Below are positions 8,611 to 17,635 of a DNA stretch of 64,000 nucleotides, piece after piece (position 1 is the first letter of the stretch; every line of letters begins with the position of its first letter). Made by a program: the position numbers and the translations under genes. The stretch is taken from positions 730,961 to 794,960 of the forward strand of contig JAJDTP010000005.1 in the NCBI GenBank assembly GCA_022827095.1. The letters are read 5' to 3'. Source of the DNA: Dehalococcoidia bacterium. Its GTDB lineage: Bacteria; Chloroflexota; Dehalococcoidia; Lucifugimonadales; UBA3495. Below the pieces are notes generated by a model that was not told where the DNA came from, ran no database searches, and saw only the letters and a program-made list of their open reading frames with translations.

Positions 8611-9857
8611 TGCGGTGTGTGACCAACGCTGAAGGGATGCTCAGCGCCGATGGGGTCCTGGGCGGCAACCCGCTGTTTTACTTCATCTACAGCGCGGTGG
8701 GACACGTTGCACCCTGTTGGCTGAGCTACCTGATCGCCGGCCTGGTCATCATGCTGATCCTGATCAACGCGGTGTTGCTGGGCGCGGCGGTGGTGAGCTG
8801 GGGCGAGCGCAGGCTCCTGGGCCGGTTCCAGAACCGCGTCGGCCCCAACCGGTGGGGTCCTTTCGGCGCGTTCCAACCGATCGCGGACCTGACCAAGCTG
8901 GTCACCAAGGAAGACATCATTCCCTACGGGGCGGACAAGTTGGCGTTCACCGCCGTCCCGGTGATCATGGTGGCCGCGGTGCTGCTGGGCACAGCCGTGC
9001 TGCCCTTCGCCAAAGACGTGGCGCTGGTTGACCTGAACGTGGGCGTCCTGTTCGTGTTGGCCGTTAGTTCGCTGACGTCCATAGCGATATTCACTGCCGG
9101 GTGGGCGTCCAACAACCGGTACGCCCTGTTCGGTGCGGGAAGGGCCGTTGCCGTGCTGCTGAGTTACGAAGTGCCGGTGGTGCTGTCGCTGTTGGGCGTG
9201 GTGATCGTTGCCGGCTCCATGTCGTTGGGCGATATCGTGCATGCCCAGACGGTGCCTTTCTTCCTCGTGCAGCCGCTGGCTTTCTTTGTGTTCATCGCCG
9301 GAATGTCCGCTGAATTGAACCGTACCCCCTTCGACGTCGCGGAAGCTGAGTCGGAGATCATCGCCGGTTATCACACGGAATACAGCGGGATCAAGTTCGC
9401 TCTGATCCAGGCTGCTGAATTCGGTGGCGTGCTGGTGGTGTCGGGGCTGATTGCCACGCTGTTCCTGGCCGGCTGGGCCGGCCCAGTGGCTGACTGGCTG
9501 GGGTGGCTGTGGTTCCTGATCAAGGTTTTCATAGGCATCTTCCTTTTCGTTTGGATCAGGTCCACTTATCCACGGCTGCGTCTGGACCAAATCATGGCCG
9601 TGTGCTGGAAGTTCCTCATGCCACTGAGCATAATCAACCTGGTGGCTGTGGTCCTTGAGGTCTTCTTCCTGCGCGACGCCAGCGGGTCGCTGAGCACGGC
9701 GGACCTGTGGATCATGACGGCCATCAACATGGTCGTGGCGGGAGGATCTATCCTCTTCTTCGGGCGCTTCATTCGCGAAAAGGTTCGAACAGAGGAACCT
9801 TCGGCAAACCCGCCGAGCCAAGTTGTGCCCGGCGTGCCGACGATTGGAATGGGCTAA
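8610..9857 (+). CDS. nuoH: NADH-quinone oxidoreductase subunit H
   Basis: NuoH is the membrane subunit next to the quinone chamber, linking electron transfer to proton pumping. It is 415 residues long with about eight to nine hydrophobic helices. Family motifs are GRFQNRVGPNRWGPFGAFQP in the first cytoplasmic loop, the acidic loop LNRTPFDVAEAESEIIAGYHTEYSG, and a terminal FVWIRSTYPRLR. An N-terminal extension of about 30 residues precedes the first helix. Translation is coupled to nuoD by a 1-nt overlap. Confidence 0.96.
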   Translation: MRCVTNAEGMLSADGVLGGNPLFYFIYSAVGHVAPCWLSYLIAGLVIMLILINAVLLGAAVVSWGERRLLGRFQNRVGPNRWGPFGAFQPIADLTKLVTKEDIIPYGADKLAFTAVPVIMVAAVLLGTAVLPFAKDVALVDLNVGVLFVLAVSSLTSIAIFTAGWASNNRYALFGAGRAVAVLLSYEVPVVLSLLGVVIVAGSMSLGDIVHAQTVPFFLVQPLAFFVFIAGMSAELNRTPFDVAEAESEIIAGYHTEYSGIKFALIQAAEFGGVLVVSGLIATLFLAGWAGPVADWLGWLWFLIKVFIGIFLFVWIRSTYPRLRLDQIMAVCWKFLMPLSIINLVAVVLEVFFLRDASGSLSTADLWIMTAINMVVAGGSILFFGRFIREKVRTEEPSANPPSQVVPGVPTIGMG

Positions 9858-9876
9858 ACAGGCGGGAGTTGACGCA

Positions 9877-10455
9877 GTGTACGGACTGGAAATGGTGAAA
9901 GGGCTGGCGGTAACGCTCTCGAACCTGGCGCGCAAGCCTTTCACGACCTCGTATCCGGAGCAGCGTATCCGGCAGCACCCGCGTTTTCGCGGAGAGGAGT
10001 TCACCTGGTACGAGGAGCGGTGCACCGGTTGCGCTTCGTGCGCCAAGTATTGCCCGCTGGGGATCATCAAGATCGTAACTTCCCCGAGCGAGACCGCCCC
10101 GCTGCAGGGGGACAAGTACCGCCTGGAAACCTTCGACATCGAATTGCAGCGGTGCATGTTCTGCGGCCTGTGCGTCGAGGCCTGCCCCTACGATGCGTTG
10201 TTCATGGGCAGCGGATTCGAAGAGGGCCAGTATCGCCGGACCGACCTGGTGATCACCATTGATCGGCTGCGCCAGGCTGAGAAGAACCCGAGCACCTGGT
10301 TCCGACCGCAACTGGAGGGAATGGAGTACCGTCCGGGTGCCGGCCGGCCGCTGGGTTGGCGCGAGGTCGGCCGGGAAAACTGGCGGTGGCATCAGCACGA
10401 AAAAGCCGGCATGCGCCTAGCCGGCGGTCGCAACGACAACGAGGGTGAAGCCTAG
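9877..10455 (+). CDS. nuoI: NADH-quinone oxidoreductase subunit I
   Basis: NuoI is the ferredoxin-like subunit carrying clusters N6a and N6b in the complex I peripheral arm. Both 4Fe-4S motifs are intact: CTGCASCAKYCP and CMFCGLCVEACP. The chosen start is GTG 9877, with GGGAG 8 nt upstream and 19 nt after the nuoH stop, giving 192 residues. An alternative upstream reading (9823) would overlap nuoH. The gene ends directly against nuoJ (stop at 10455, start at 10456). Confidence 0.95.
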   Translation: MYGLEMVKGLAVTLSNLARKPFTTSYPEQRIRQHPRFRGEEFTWYEERCTGCASCAKYCPLGIIKIVTSPSETAPLQGDKYRLETFDIELQRCMFCGLCVEACPYDALFMGSGFEEGQYRRTDLVITIDRLRQAEKNPSTWFRPQLEGMEYRPGAGRPLGWREVGRENWRWHQHEKAGMRLAGGRNDNEGEA

Positions 10456-11040
10456 ATGTGGTTTGAGCACCTCGTATTCTGGGTCTTGTCGGTGGTTGCC
10501 ATCGCAGGAGCCCTGGGCGTCGTCCTGGTGCGAGATCTTTTCCGCGCGGCCCTGATGCTAGCGACGGCGTTCGTGGCGGTGGGCGGACTGTTCGTGTTGA
10601 TGAACGCGGAATTCCTGGCCGTGGTGCAGATACTGATCTACGTCGGGGCCATCGCTGTGCTGTTCATCTTCGCGGTCATGTTGACCCGGGACGTGCAGCA
10701 GGGCAACGCGCCCAACCGTTTGCAGATCCCCGCGGCGGTGATATCGGCGCTGGTGCTGGCCGCCATGATCGCCACGGCGGTTTCCACCGATTGGACCACA
10801 CTGGCAGGGGCGGGACTGGAGGCCAAGGCGCAGTTGGCGCAGACCCAGGCGGTCGGCATACCCGACGCAACCGATCTGACCTCCGCCGGCCTGACCCCGG
10901 CGGAGGTGGAGAGCGTAAGCAGCGGGGGCCTAGCCGACCTGCTGATCGGCAACTTTGTCCTGCCGTTCGAGGCGGTTTCGTTGCTCCTTTTGGGCGCTGC
11001 CATCGGTGGCCTGGCGCTGGCGCGCGGCCGCGGGAGATAG
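10456..11040 (+). CDS. nuoJ: NADH-quinone oxidoreductase subunit J
   Basis: NuoJ is a hydrophobic subunit whose third helix takes part in proton coupling in complex I. The 194-residue protein has five hydrophobic segments, four before residue 110 and one at the C-terminus. The helix with VVQILIYVGAIAVLFIFAVML matches the conserved pi-bulge region of the family. A hydrophilic stretch of about 50 residues separates helices four and five. The start abuts the nuoI stop. Confidence 0.94.
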   Translation: MWFEHLVFWVLSVVAIAGALGVVLVRDLFRAALMLATAFVAVGGLFVLMNAEFLAVVQILIYVGAIAVLFIFAVMLTRDVQQGNAPNRLQIPAAVISALVLAAMIATAVSTDWTTLAGAGLEAKAQLAQTQAVGIPDATDLTSAGLTPAEVESVSSGGLADLLIGNFVLPFEAVSLLLLGAAIGGLALARGRGR

Positions 11041-11044
11041 GGCA

Positions 11045-11374
11045 TTGTCGCTGGAATCGCTACTGATCGTCGCTGCGATCATCTTCTGCATTGGCCTCTA
11101 TGGAGCGCTGGCGCGGCGAAATTTCATAGCGGTGCTGATGTCCGTTGAGTTAATGTTCAACGGTGTGAACCTGACGCTGGTGGCATTGGGCAGGTACGTT
11201 GCTCCATACGCCGTCCAGGAACAACTTTCTGCGGTGTTCACCGGGCAGGTGTTCGCGGTGTTCATCATCACGGTTGCCGCCGCCGAAATCGCGTTGGGCC
11301 TGGGTATCGTCTTTGCCGTATTCCGGTCTAACGAAAGTGTCGATCTGACCGACGCCGCGACGCTGCGTCACTGA
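11045..11374 (+). CDS. nuoK: NADH-quinone oxidoreductase subunit K
   Basis: NuoK is a three-helix membrane subunit of complex I related to MrpC. The predicted protein is 109 residues with helices around residues 3-20, 28-47 and 60-85. It contains the conserved Glu in SVELMFNGVNL and the second in AAAEIALGLGI. The start is a TTG at 11045, supported by GGGAG 8 nt upstream and by normal family length; the nearest upstream ATG lies well inside nuoJ. The C-terminus is slightly longer than usual. Confidence 0.92.
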   Translation: MSLESLLIVAAIIFCIGLYGALARRNFIAVLMSVELMFNGVNLTLVALGRYVAPYAVQEQLSAVFTGQVFAVFIITVAAAEIALGLGIVFAVFRSNESVDLTDAATLRH

Positions 11375-11427
11375 CGCAGCCGCCGAGCCAGGGTATTGAG
11401 CCGAGCGAAGCAGAGTATTGCCTGACC

Positions 11428-11622
11428 ATGTGGGTAGAGTTCAAACGCGCCCCCAACCTGATGGCGGCCGAAATCTGGAAGGAAGTGCTGGAGGCCGAGG
11501 GCCTGCCCAGCCGCATCCTGCCGGACGGCGACATTCTGGACTGGAGCGAGCGCATCCCGTTCGTGATCTACGTGCCCAAGGGTCGGGAACACGTGGCGGA
11601 AGAGATCGCCAGGAAGCTATGA
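11428..11622 (+). CDS. DUF2007-like small protein inside the nuo operon
   Basis: A 64-residue soluble protein between nuoK and nuoL. Its beginning, RAPNLMAAEIWKEVLEAEGLPSRILP, resembles the DUF2007 fold (putative prokaryotic signal-transducing protein), where a beta strand is followed by a helix with the pattern A-P-N-x-x-x-A-E. The second half, FVIYVPKGREHVAEEI, fits the second beta-alpha unit of the same small domain. It has no metal-binding or catalytic residues that I can see. It starts 53 nt after nuoK and ends 13 nt before nuoL, so it must be cotranscribed. Its role in complex I assembly or regulation is unknown. Confidence 0.72.
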   Translation: MWVEFKRAPNLMAAEIWKEVLEAEGLPSRILPDGDILDWSERIPFVIYVPKGREHVAEEIARKL

Positions 11623-11635
11623 GGATCGCCAGACC

Positions 11636-13669
11636 ATGCTGACCGAAATCCTGGTTTGGGCAATCTTCCTGTTGCCCGTGGCATCGTTCCTGCTGATCGG
11701 ACTGGTCATCCGGCCCCTTGGCCCGGCTTTCGCCAAGTCCGCCGGCTACGTCACGATCCTGGCACTGGGCATCGGGTTTATCCTTTCGGTCTGGCTGCTC
11801 CGGTCGCACGCCCACGGCGCGGTTTACGATTTTGCGCCGTATCTCTGGTTGAACTTGGGTCCCGCGGCGATTGAATTCGGGTTGCTGCTGGATCCTCTCA
11901 CCAACGTGATGCTGGTGGTCGTGACCGGCGTCAGCCTGATGGTGCAGATCTACTCGATGGGCTATATGGACGGCGACGAGAGCTTCGCCCGCTACTTCGC
12001 CTATATGTCACTGTTCAGCGCCTCGATGATCGGGCTGGTGCTGGCGGTGAACATCGTGCAGATGTACGTGTTCTGGGAGCTGGTGGGCTTGTCTTCCTAC
12101 CTGCTGATCGGGTTCTGGCACGACCGGCCGGCGGCGGCCGCGGCGGCAAAAAAGGCATTCATCATCACCCGCATCGGCGACGTCGGGTTCCTGTTGGCAA
12201 TCATCTACCTGTTCTTCCAGGCGGACACGTTTGCCGCCCACGGGCTGAATGCGCTGCACATCCCGCACATCTGGGAGGCAGCTGCGCCTGTCGCAGCGGG
12301 TGGCGCTGGAATAGTCGCTGGCGGCGCTCTCTTGTGGCTGTGCCTGGGGTTGTTCGCCGGAGCAGCCGGCAAGAGCGGTCAATTCCCGCTGCACACCTGG
12401 CTGCCCGACGCCATGGAAGGCCCGACACCGGTCAGCGCGTTGATCCATGCCGCGACCATGGTCGCAGCCGGCGTGTTCCTGGTGGGACGGTTCTTCCCGG
12501 TTTTTGCCGAATCGGAGACGGCGATGATGGTGGTCGCGCTGATCGGCGCGTTTACCGCCGTGTTCGCCGCGACTATGGGCCTGGCGGCCAACGACATCAA
12601 GCGGGTGATGGCCTATTCGACGGTCAGCCAATTGGGCTACATGATGGCCGCGTTGGGCGTGGGAGCGTACAACGCCGCCCTGTTCCACCTCTTCACCCAC
12701 GCCTTCTTCAAGGCGCTGCTGTTCCTCGGCGCGGGCAGCGTGAACCACGCCGCCGGCACCTTCAACATGATGTACATGGGCGGCCTGCGGAAGGCGATGC
12801 CGGGGACATACATCCTCACCGTGATCGGGGCTTTGAGTCTGGTGGGGATATTCCCGCTGGCCGGCTTCTGGAGTAAGGATGAGATCCTGCTGGAGTCGTG
12901 GCTGGCACACGGACCAGTGCCGGCGTCGATCAGCGTACTGGTCTTCGCGATGCTGCTGGTGGGCGTGCTGTTGACGGCGTTCTACAGCTACCGGATGGTA
13001 CACCTGACCTTCCACGGCGAGTTCCGGGGCGGCGGCGAACGCGAACTCCACGACACGGAAGCATCCGGGCAACCGGCTCCCACCGGGGTCAGTCACCACG
13101 TGCACCTGGGCGAATCGCCGCTGGTGATGCTGATTCCCATGGGGCTCCTGGGAGTCAGCGCAGTGATCGCCGGTTGGCTTGCCAATCCAATCGGCGTATC
13201 CAGTTTCTTGGGCATACCTTCGCATTGGCTGACGGACTACTTCGCTTCGGGTCTGCACGACGGGCATCACGCGCCGCCGTTCAACATCGCGATCGCGGTG
13301 ATATCCAACGCCGTTGCCGTCGCCGGCATTGGATTGGCTGTGCTCACCTACGCCTGGCCGCGACCATTCACGACCTCCGAACCGTTGAGCAAGGGCGGGC
13401 CGTTGCATACCCTCCTGGCCCAGCGGTATTACATGGACGACCTGTACGAGGGCGTCATCGTCGGGCGCGTCTTTTACCGGGCCGTTGCCGCGATTACCGA
13501 CTGGATTGACCGCAACATTGTCGATGGCATGGTCGGAATGGTCGGCTGGATTTCACGGAACATAGGCAGCCTGCTGGCCCTGGCCCAGAACGGGCAGGTA
13601 CAGACCTACCCCTTGATAGCCGCGGCGGGCGGCCTGCTAATCATCGTGCTGTACCTGGCGCTTGGATAA
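11636..13669 (+). CDS. nuoL: NADH-quinone oxidoreductase subunit L
   Basis: NuoL is the distal antiporter-like proton-pumping subunit, with a long lateral helix along the membrane arm. The 677-residue protein has many hydrophobic helices. Visible motifs include FWELVGLSSYLLIGFWHDRP with the conserved Glu, GKSGQFPLHTWLPDAMEGPTPVSALIHAATMV with the pumping Lys and His residues, and KRVMAYSTVSQLGYMM. Length is normal. The gene is 6 nt from nuoM. Confidence 0.96.
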   Translation: MLTEILVWAIFLLPVASFLLIGLVIRPLGPAFAKSAGYVTILALGIGFILSVWLLRSHAHGAVYDFAPYLWLNLGPAAIEFGLLLDPLTNVMLVVVTGVSLMVQIYSMGYMDGDESFARYFAYMSLFSASMIGLVLAVNIVQMYVFWELVGLSSYLLIGFWHDRPAAAAAAKKAFIITRIGDVGFLLAIIYLFFQADTFAAHGLNALHIPHIWEAAAPVAAGGAGIVAGGALLWLCLGLFAGAAGKSGQFPLHTWLPDAMEGPTPVSALIHAATMVAAGVFLVGRFFPVFAESETAMMVVALIGAFTAVFAATMGLAANDIKRVMAYSTVSQLGYMMAALGVGAYNAALFHLFTHAFFKALLFLGAGSVNHAAGTFNMMYMGGLRKAMPGTYILTVIGALSLVGIFPLAGFWSKDEILLESWLAHGPVPASISVLVFAMLLVGVLLTAFYSYRMVHLTFHGEFRGGGERELHDTEASGQPAPTGVSHHVHLGESPLVMLIPMGLLGVSAVIAGWLANPIGVSSFLGIPSHWLTDYFASGLHDGHHAPPFNIAIAVISNAVAVAGIGLAVLTYAWPRPFTTSEPLSKGGPLHTLLAQRYYMDDLYEGVIVGRVFYRAVAAITDWIDRNIVDGMVGMVGWISRNIGSLLALAQNGQVQTYPLIAAAGGLLIIVLYLALG

Positions 13670-13675
13670 ACGCGA

Positions 13676-15214
13676 ATGCCGACCGGATTCAGCGGCCTTC
13701 TGACCGCCACCGTCTTTCTGCCCGCCGTCGCGGCCCTGCTGCTGGCGTTCGGGCTGATAAGGGGCGACCGCAACATTCGCTGGTTCGCCGCAGCCGTAGC
13801 CGCGGCCGACCTGATCCTGTCGGTGATCGTCTTCGCGCTGTTCCAGCCGGGAGGCGAGAGGTTCCAACTGGTCGACCGGTTCGACTGGATCACCACGGAC
13901 ACTGTGCAGGCCAGCTACCTGTTGGGAGTGGACGGGATCAGCGCCCCGCTGGTCATGCTGACCGGACTGCTGGGCCTGTGCGCGGTGTTCGTGTCGTTCC
14001 ACATCAGCAACCGGGTGCGCGAGTATTTCATCTGGCTGTTCGTGCTGCAGACCGCGGTTCTCGGCGTTTTCACCGCCCTGGACTTCCTGCTTTTCTTCCT
14101 GTTCTGGGAAATAGAGCTGGTGCCGATGTACCTGCTGATCTCGACCTGGGGCACCGGACGGCGCGAATACTCGGCGATGAAATTCCTGATCTTCACCATT
14201 CTCGGCTCGGCCTTCATGCTGGTTGCGATTGTCGCCGTGTTCGTCAGCGCGGGAGTGGGCAGTTTCGACATGACGCGATTACTGGAGCCGGGCGGCGCGC
14301 TGGATGCGTCACGAGCCGCGCTGCCCATGGGAGTCCTGTTCTGGCTGTTCTTCATTGCTTTTGCAGTGAAGCTTCCCACGTGGCCGGTTCACACCTGGCT
14401 GCCGGACGCGCATACCGACGCGCCAACCGCCGGCAGCGTGATGCTGGCCGGAGTGATGCTGAAGATGGGCGGATACGGACTCCTGAGGATCAACGCGGGG
14501 ATGTTCCCCGAGCAGCTTCAGCAATTCGCCCTGCCCATCGTGGCCCTGGGGGTCATCAGCGTACTGTATGGCGCGGTGGTCACAATGCGGCAAACCGACC
14601 TGAAACGGCTCATCGCGTATTCCAGCGTCAGTCACATGGGACTGGTTCTGATCGGACTGGGTTCCGTCGCGGTAGTGGGCGGAGCGCTGACGGATGCCGG
14701 CCTGACCGGCGCGGCGATGCAGTTGTTCACCCACGGCACGATCACCGGGCTGTTGTTCGTGGCCGTAGGAATCCTGTACGAGCAGACGCACACCCGGCAC
14801 ATACCGGACCTCGGCGGCCTGGCAAACCGGATGCCGATCGTGTCCGGGGCGTTCCTGATCGCGGGCGCGGCGTCGCTGGGATTGCCCTTGCTGAGCGGGT
14901 TCGTGTCCGAGATCCTGGTGTTCTTCGGCGCGTTCCGGGCTTTCCCGGCGCTGACGATCCTGGCGGTTTTGGGCATCATATTGGCCGCAGGGTACATCCT
15001 CTGGATGTTACAGCGAACGTTGTTCGGGCCCCGCCCCGCGCGTTGGGATGACCTGACTGACGCCTCTCCCGCGGAATTGGTCCCGGTGGCGCTGCTGGTG
15101 ATCAGCATCGTCGCGGTGGGCGTCTATCCCGCGTGGCTGACCGAGGTATTCCGCGACGGGCTGGAACCGATAGTCAGCGGATACAACGCCGGCCTGGCCG
15201 GGATCAGCCGATAG
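13676..15214 (+). CDS. nuoM: NADH-quinone oxidoreductase subunit M
   Basis: NuoM is the second antiporter-like subunit of complex I. The 512-residue membrane protein has LFFLFWEIELVPMYLLI with its conserved Glu, VKLPTWPVHTWLPDAHTDAP with the Lys, and KRLIAYSSVSHMGLVLIG. These are the standard NuoM signatures. It starts 6 nt after nuoL and ends 20 nt before nuoN. Confidence 0.96.
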   Translation: MPTGFSGLLTATVFLPAVAALLLAFGLIRGDRNIRWFAAAVAAADLILSVIVFALFQPGGERFQLVDRFDWITTDTVQASYLLGVDGISAPLVMLTGLLGLCAVFVSFHISNRVREYFIWLFVLQTAVLGVFTALDFLLFFLFWEIELVPMYLLISTWGTGRREYSAMKFLIFTILGSAFMLVAIVAVFVSAGVGSFDMTRLLEPGGALDASRAALPMGVLFWLFFIAFAVKLPTWPVHTWLPDAHTDAPTAGSVMLAGVMLKMGGYGLLRINAGMFPEQLQQFALPIVALGVISVLYGAVVTMRQTDLKRLIAYSSVSHMGLVLIGLGSVAVVGGALTDAGLTGAAMQLFTHGTITGLLFVAVGILYEQTHTRHIPDLGGLANRMPIVSGAFLIAGAASLGLPLLSGFVSEILVFFGAFRAFPALTILAVLGIILAAGYILWMLQRTLFGPRPARWDDLTDASPAELVPVALLVISIVAVGVYPAWLTEVFRDGLEPIVSGYNAGLAGISR

Positions 15215-15234
15215 CCACGAAGACCGGAAAGGCA

Positions 15235-16749
15235 ATGACTGCATACGACCTCTACCTGGTTTCGCCGTATCTGGCCATGGCCGCTTTGGCCATGCTGGTG
15301 ATAGTCGCGGACCTGGTCACCCGCCGCACCGGTTTGCTGGTTGGCCTGTCCTTTGTCGGGCTGGCGGCGCCGGCGGCGTTGAGCGCATGGCAACTGGTTG
15401 ACCTGACCGGCAGCGGAGCCAGTGAATTGAGCGCCGAGGGATCGGTCATCCTCTACACGCTGTCCATCGACCGGTTCGCGCTGTTCTTCAACTTCCTGAT
15501 TTTGGCAGCGGTTGGGCTGGTGGTCCTGGTGTCCAACGATTACGTGCGACGCGTGGAGCGTCTCCAGGGAGAGTACTTCGGTCTGATGCTGCTGTCGGCC
15601 ACCGGCATGATGCTGTTGGCCGCAGCCAACGAACTGATCACGATTTACATCGCGCTGGAACTGACCACCCTCCCGCTGGCGGCGCTGGCGGCGTTCCTGC
15701 CCAACGCGCGGTCCAGCGAGGCCGGAATGAAGTTCCTCATCATCGGCGCGATCAGCAGCGCAGTGATGCTGTACGGGATGGCGCTGATATACGGCTTTAC
15801 CGGAAGCACGCGGCTGGACGAGATCGCCGTGGTTCTGGCGGCAAGCCCGCAATCAGGCATATTGCCTTTCGGCAGCATGGCGGTCTTGCTAGCGGTGGTG
15901 CTCCTGCTGACCGGGTTCGGTTTCAAGATGTCGGCGGCGCCGTTCCAGATGTGGGTGCCCGATGTCTACGAGGGCGCGCCCACGCCCATGGTCGCGTTCC
16001 TTTCGGTGGCGAGCAAAGCCGCCGCATTCGCGCTGGTCCTCCGGGTGTTCTACATCGGATTCGATGCCCTGGGCGGCGACTGGTGGGTACTGCTGGCGGG
16101 ATTGGCCGCCCTGTCAATGACCATAGGGAACCTGGTGGCGATAGCCCAGCGGAACATCAAGCGAATGTTCGGTTACAGCACCATCGCCCACGCCGGATAC
16201 ATCCTGGTTGGCGTCGCCGCCGTGGCAACAGTCAGCGGAGAGTCGGCCACCTTCGGACCCAGCAGCGTGCTGTTTTACCTGGCGGCGTACACCGCGGCGA
16301 ACCTGACCGCGTTCTTCGCCATCGTGTGCATCGGCAACCGGATCAACAGCGATGAGATCGAGGACTACGCGGGAATGCTACGGCGCGCCCCGTTCTTGGC
16401 CATCGCGCTGGCGTTGGCGCTGATAGCCCTGATCGGAGTGCCGCCCACCAGCATATTCATCGCGAAGATCTACATCTTCGCGGCCGCCATCAACACCGGC
16501 GAATCGCTGATGACCTGGCTCGTTATCATCGGGGTGGTCAACAGCGTGGTGTCGGCTTACTACTACCTCCGCGTGATCAAGGTGATGTTCCTGCAGCCGG
16601 CGATCCATACCGAGCGACTGGGCGGGTCCTGGCCGGTGAACGTAGCCCTGGGCGTGGCGGCATTGTGCATGATCTGGCTGGGCGTGGCGCCGGGAATCAT
16701 TGTGACGGCGGCGGAACGGGCCGCGGTTGTGCTGCTGGCCGGCGGGTAA
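15235..16749 (+). CDS. nuoN: NADH-quinone oxidoreductase subunit N
   Basis: NuoN is the proximal antiporter-like subunit of complex I. The 504-residue protein shows IYIALELTTLPLAALAAF, the GFGFKMSAAPFQMWVPDVYEGAP helix with its Lys, and KRMFGYSTIAHAGYILVG. ATG 15235 is chosen because it opens directly on the first membrane helix; an earlier in-frame ATG lies within nuoM. It is the last nuo gene; nadK begins 22 nt downstream. The operon lacks nuoE, nuoF and nuoG. Confidence 0.96.
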   Translation: MTAYDLYLVSPYLAMAALAMLVIVADLVTRRTGLLVGLSFVGLAAPAALSAWQLVDLTGSGASELSAEGSVILYTLSIDRFALFFNFLILAAVGLVVLVSNDYVRRVERLQGEYFGLMLLSATGMMLLAAANELITIYIALELTTLPLAALAAFLPNARSSEAGMKFLIIGAISSAVMLYGMALIYGFTGSTRLDEIAVVLAASPQSGILPFGSMAVLLAVVLLLTGFGFKMSAAPFQMWVPDVYEGAPTPMVAFLSVASKAAAFALVLRVFYIGFDALGGDWWVLLAGLAALSMTIGNLVAIAQRNIKRMFGYSTIAHAGYILVGVAAVATVSGESATFGPSSVLFYLAAYTAANLTAFFAIVCIGNRINSDEIEDYAGMLRRAPFLAIALALALIALIGVPPTSIFIAKIYIFAAAINTGESLMTWLVIIGVVNSVVSAYYYLRVIKVMFLQPAIHTERLGGSWPVNVALGVAALCMIWLGVAPGIIVTAAERAAVVLLAGG

Positions 16750-16771
16750 GGATCCGGACGGACTGGGGCAG

Positions 16772-17623
16772 ATGAAAACGGTCGGCATTGCGTACAACGA
16801 TCTGATCCCCGAGGCGTTGGACCTGGCCCATGCCATCGTCGGCGAGTTGAACCTCGGGTCCGACACCTGGATCTTGCGGGCGGAAGACGCGGAAGACCTG
16901 AGCCAGCGCGCGGAAGGAACGGATTTAGTAATTACCATCGGTGGCGACGGGACGATCCTGCGCGTAAATCGCGCCATAGCACCCCAGGGCATCCCTCTGC
17001 TGGGCATCAACATGGGCCGGCTGGGCTTCATGACCGAGCTGACGGTGCCCGGTGTAATGGAGCAGTTGCCCCGGTATCTGAACGAAGACTTGCGGGTCTC
17101 GGAGCACAGCATGTTGATGGCAACAGTGTTCCGGCGCGGAGATGACGAAGAAACGGTCGGCGAGGGACCATACCATGCGCTCAATGACGTGGTGCTCTCC
17201 CGTAGCCGGGTGTCCCGGGTAATCACGGTGCGGGCCGTGATTGACGGCGCAGACGTATCCACCTTCCGAGCGGACGGTGTGATACTGGCGACGGCCACCG
17301 GCAGCACCGGGTACAGTTTCGCCGCCGGCGGTCCCATTGTGGACCCGCTCTCCGACGACGTGGTGCTCACTCCCCTGGCATCGCACGTGGGGTTGACGAC
17401 GCCGCTGGTACTGCGACCCACCAGCAGCGTCGATTTCCGACTGGAAGGCTCGCAAGAGGCGATAATCAGCGTGGACGGATTTGAAAACCACCCGATTGAA
17501 CCGGGCGACTGGGTGCGCGTGACGCGCAGTCCGTATCGGGCGCGGTTCCTGCGGGCTAATGATCACAACTATTTCTGGGCGACCCTCACCCGCCGGCTGG
17601 GCTTCAGCCTCACGGGGCGCTAG
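16772..17623 (+). CDS. nadK: NAD kinase
   Basis: NAD kinase phosphorylates NAD+ to NADP+, controlling the cell's NADP(H) pool. The 283-residue protein has the family signature TIGGDGTILR near residue 55, the NE/D-type segment around HALNDVVLSR, and the Gly-rich ATATGSTGYSFAAGGPIV. ATG 16772 is used because it opens on the conserved first strand (KTVGIAYND); a longer reading overlaps nuoN. It lies 22 nt after nuoN and 12 nt before the first Nudix gene, so readthrough from the nuo operon is likely. Confidence 0.95.
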   Translation: MKTVGIAYNDLIPEALDLAHAIVGELNLGSDTWILRAEDAEDLSQRAEGTDLVITIGGDGTILRVNRAIAPQGIPLLGINMGRLGFMTELTVPGVMEQLPRYLNEDLRVSEHSMLMATVFRRGDDEETVGEGPYHALNDVVLSRSRVSRVITVRAVIDGADVSTFRADGVILATATGSTGYSFAAGGPIVDPLSDDVVLTPLASHVGLTTPLVLRPTSSVDFRLEGSQEAIISVDGFENHPIEPGDWVRVTRSPYRARFLRANDHNYFWATLTRRLGFSLTGR

Positions 17624-17635
17624 GCAGAGGCCGCG

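Noticed and set aside
8475..10157. Long open frame on the minus strand opposite nuoD, nuoH and nuoI
   Set aside because: It runs antisense to well-identified complex I genes, is rich in His, Gln and Arg, and shows no domain; high GC makes such frames common.
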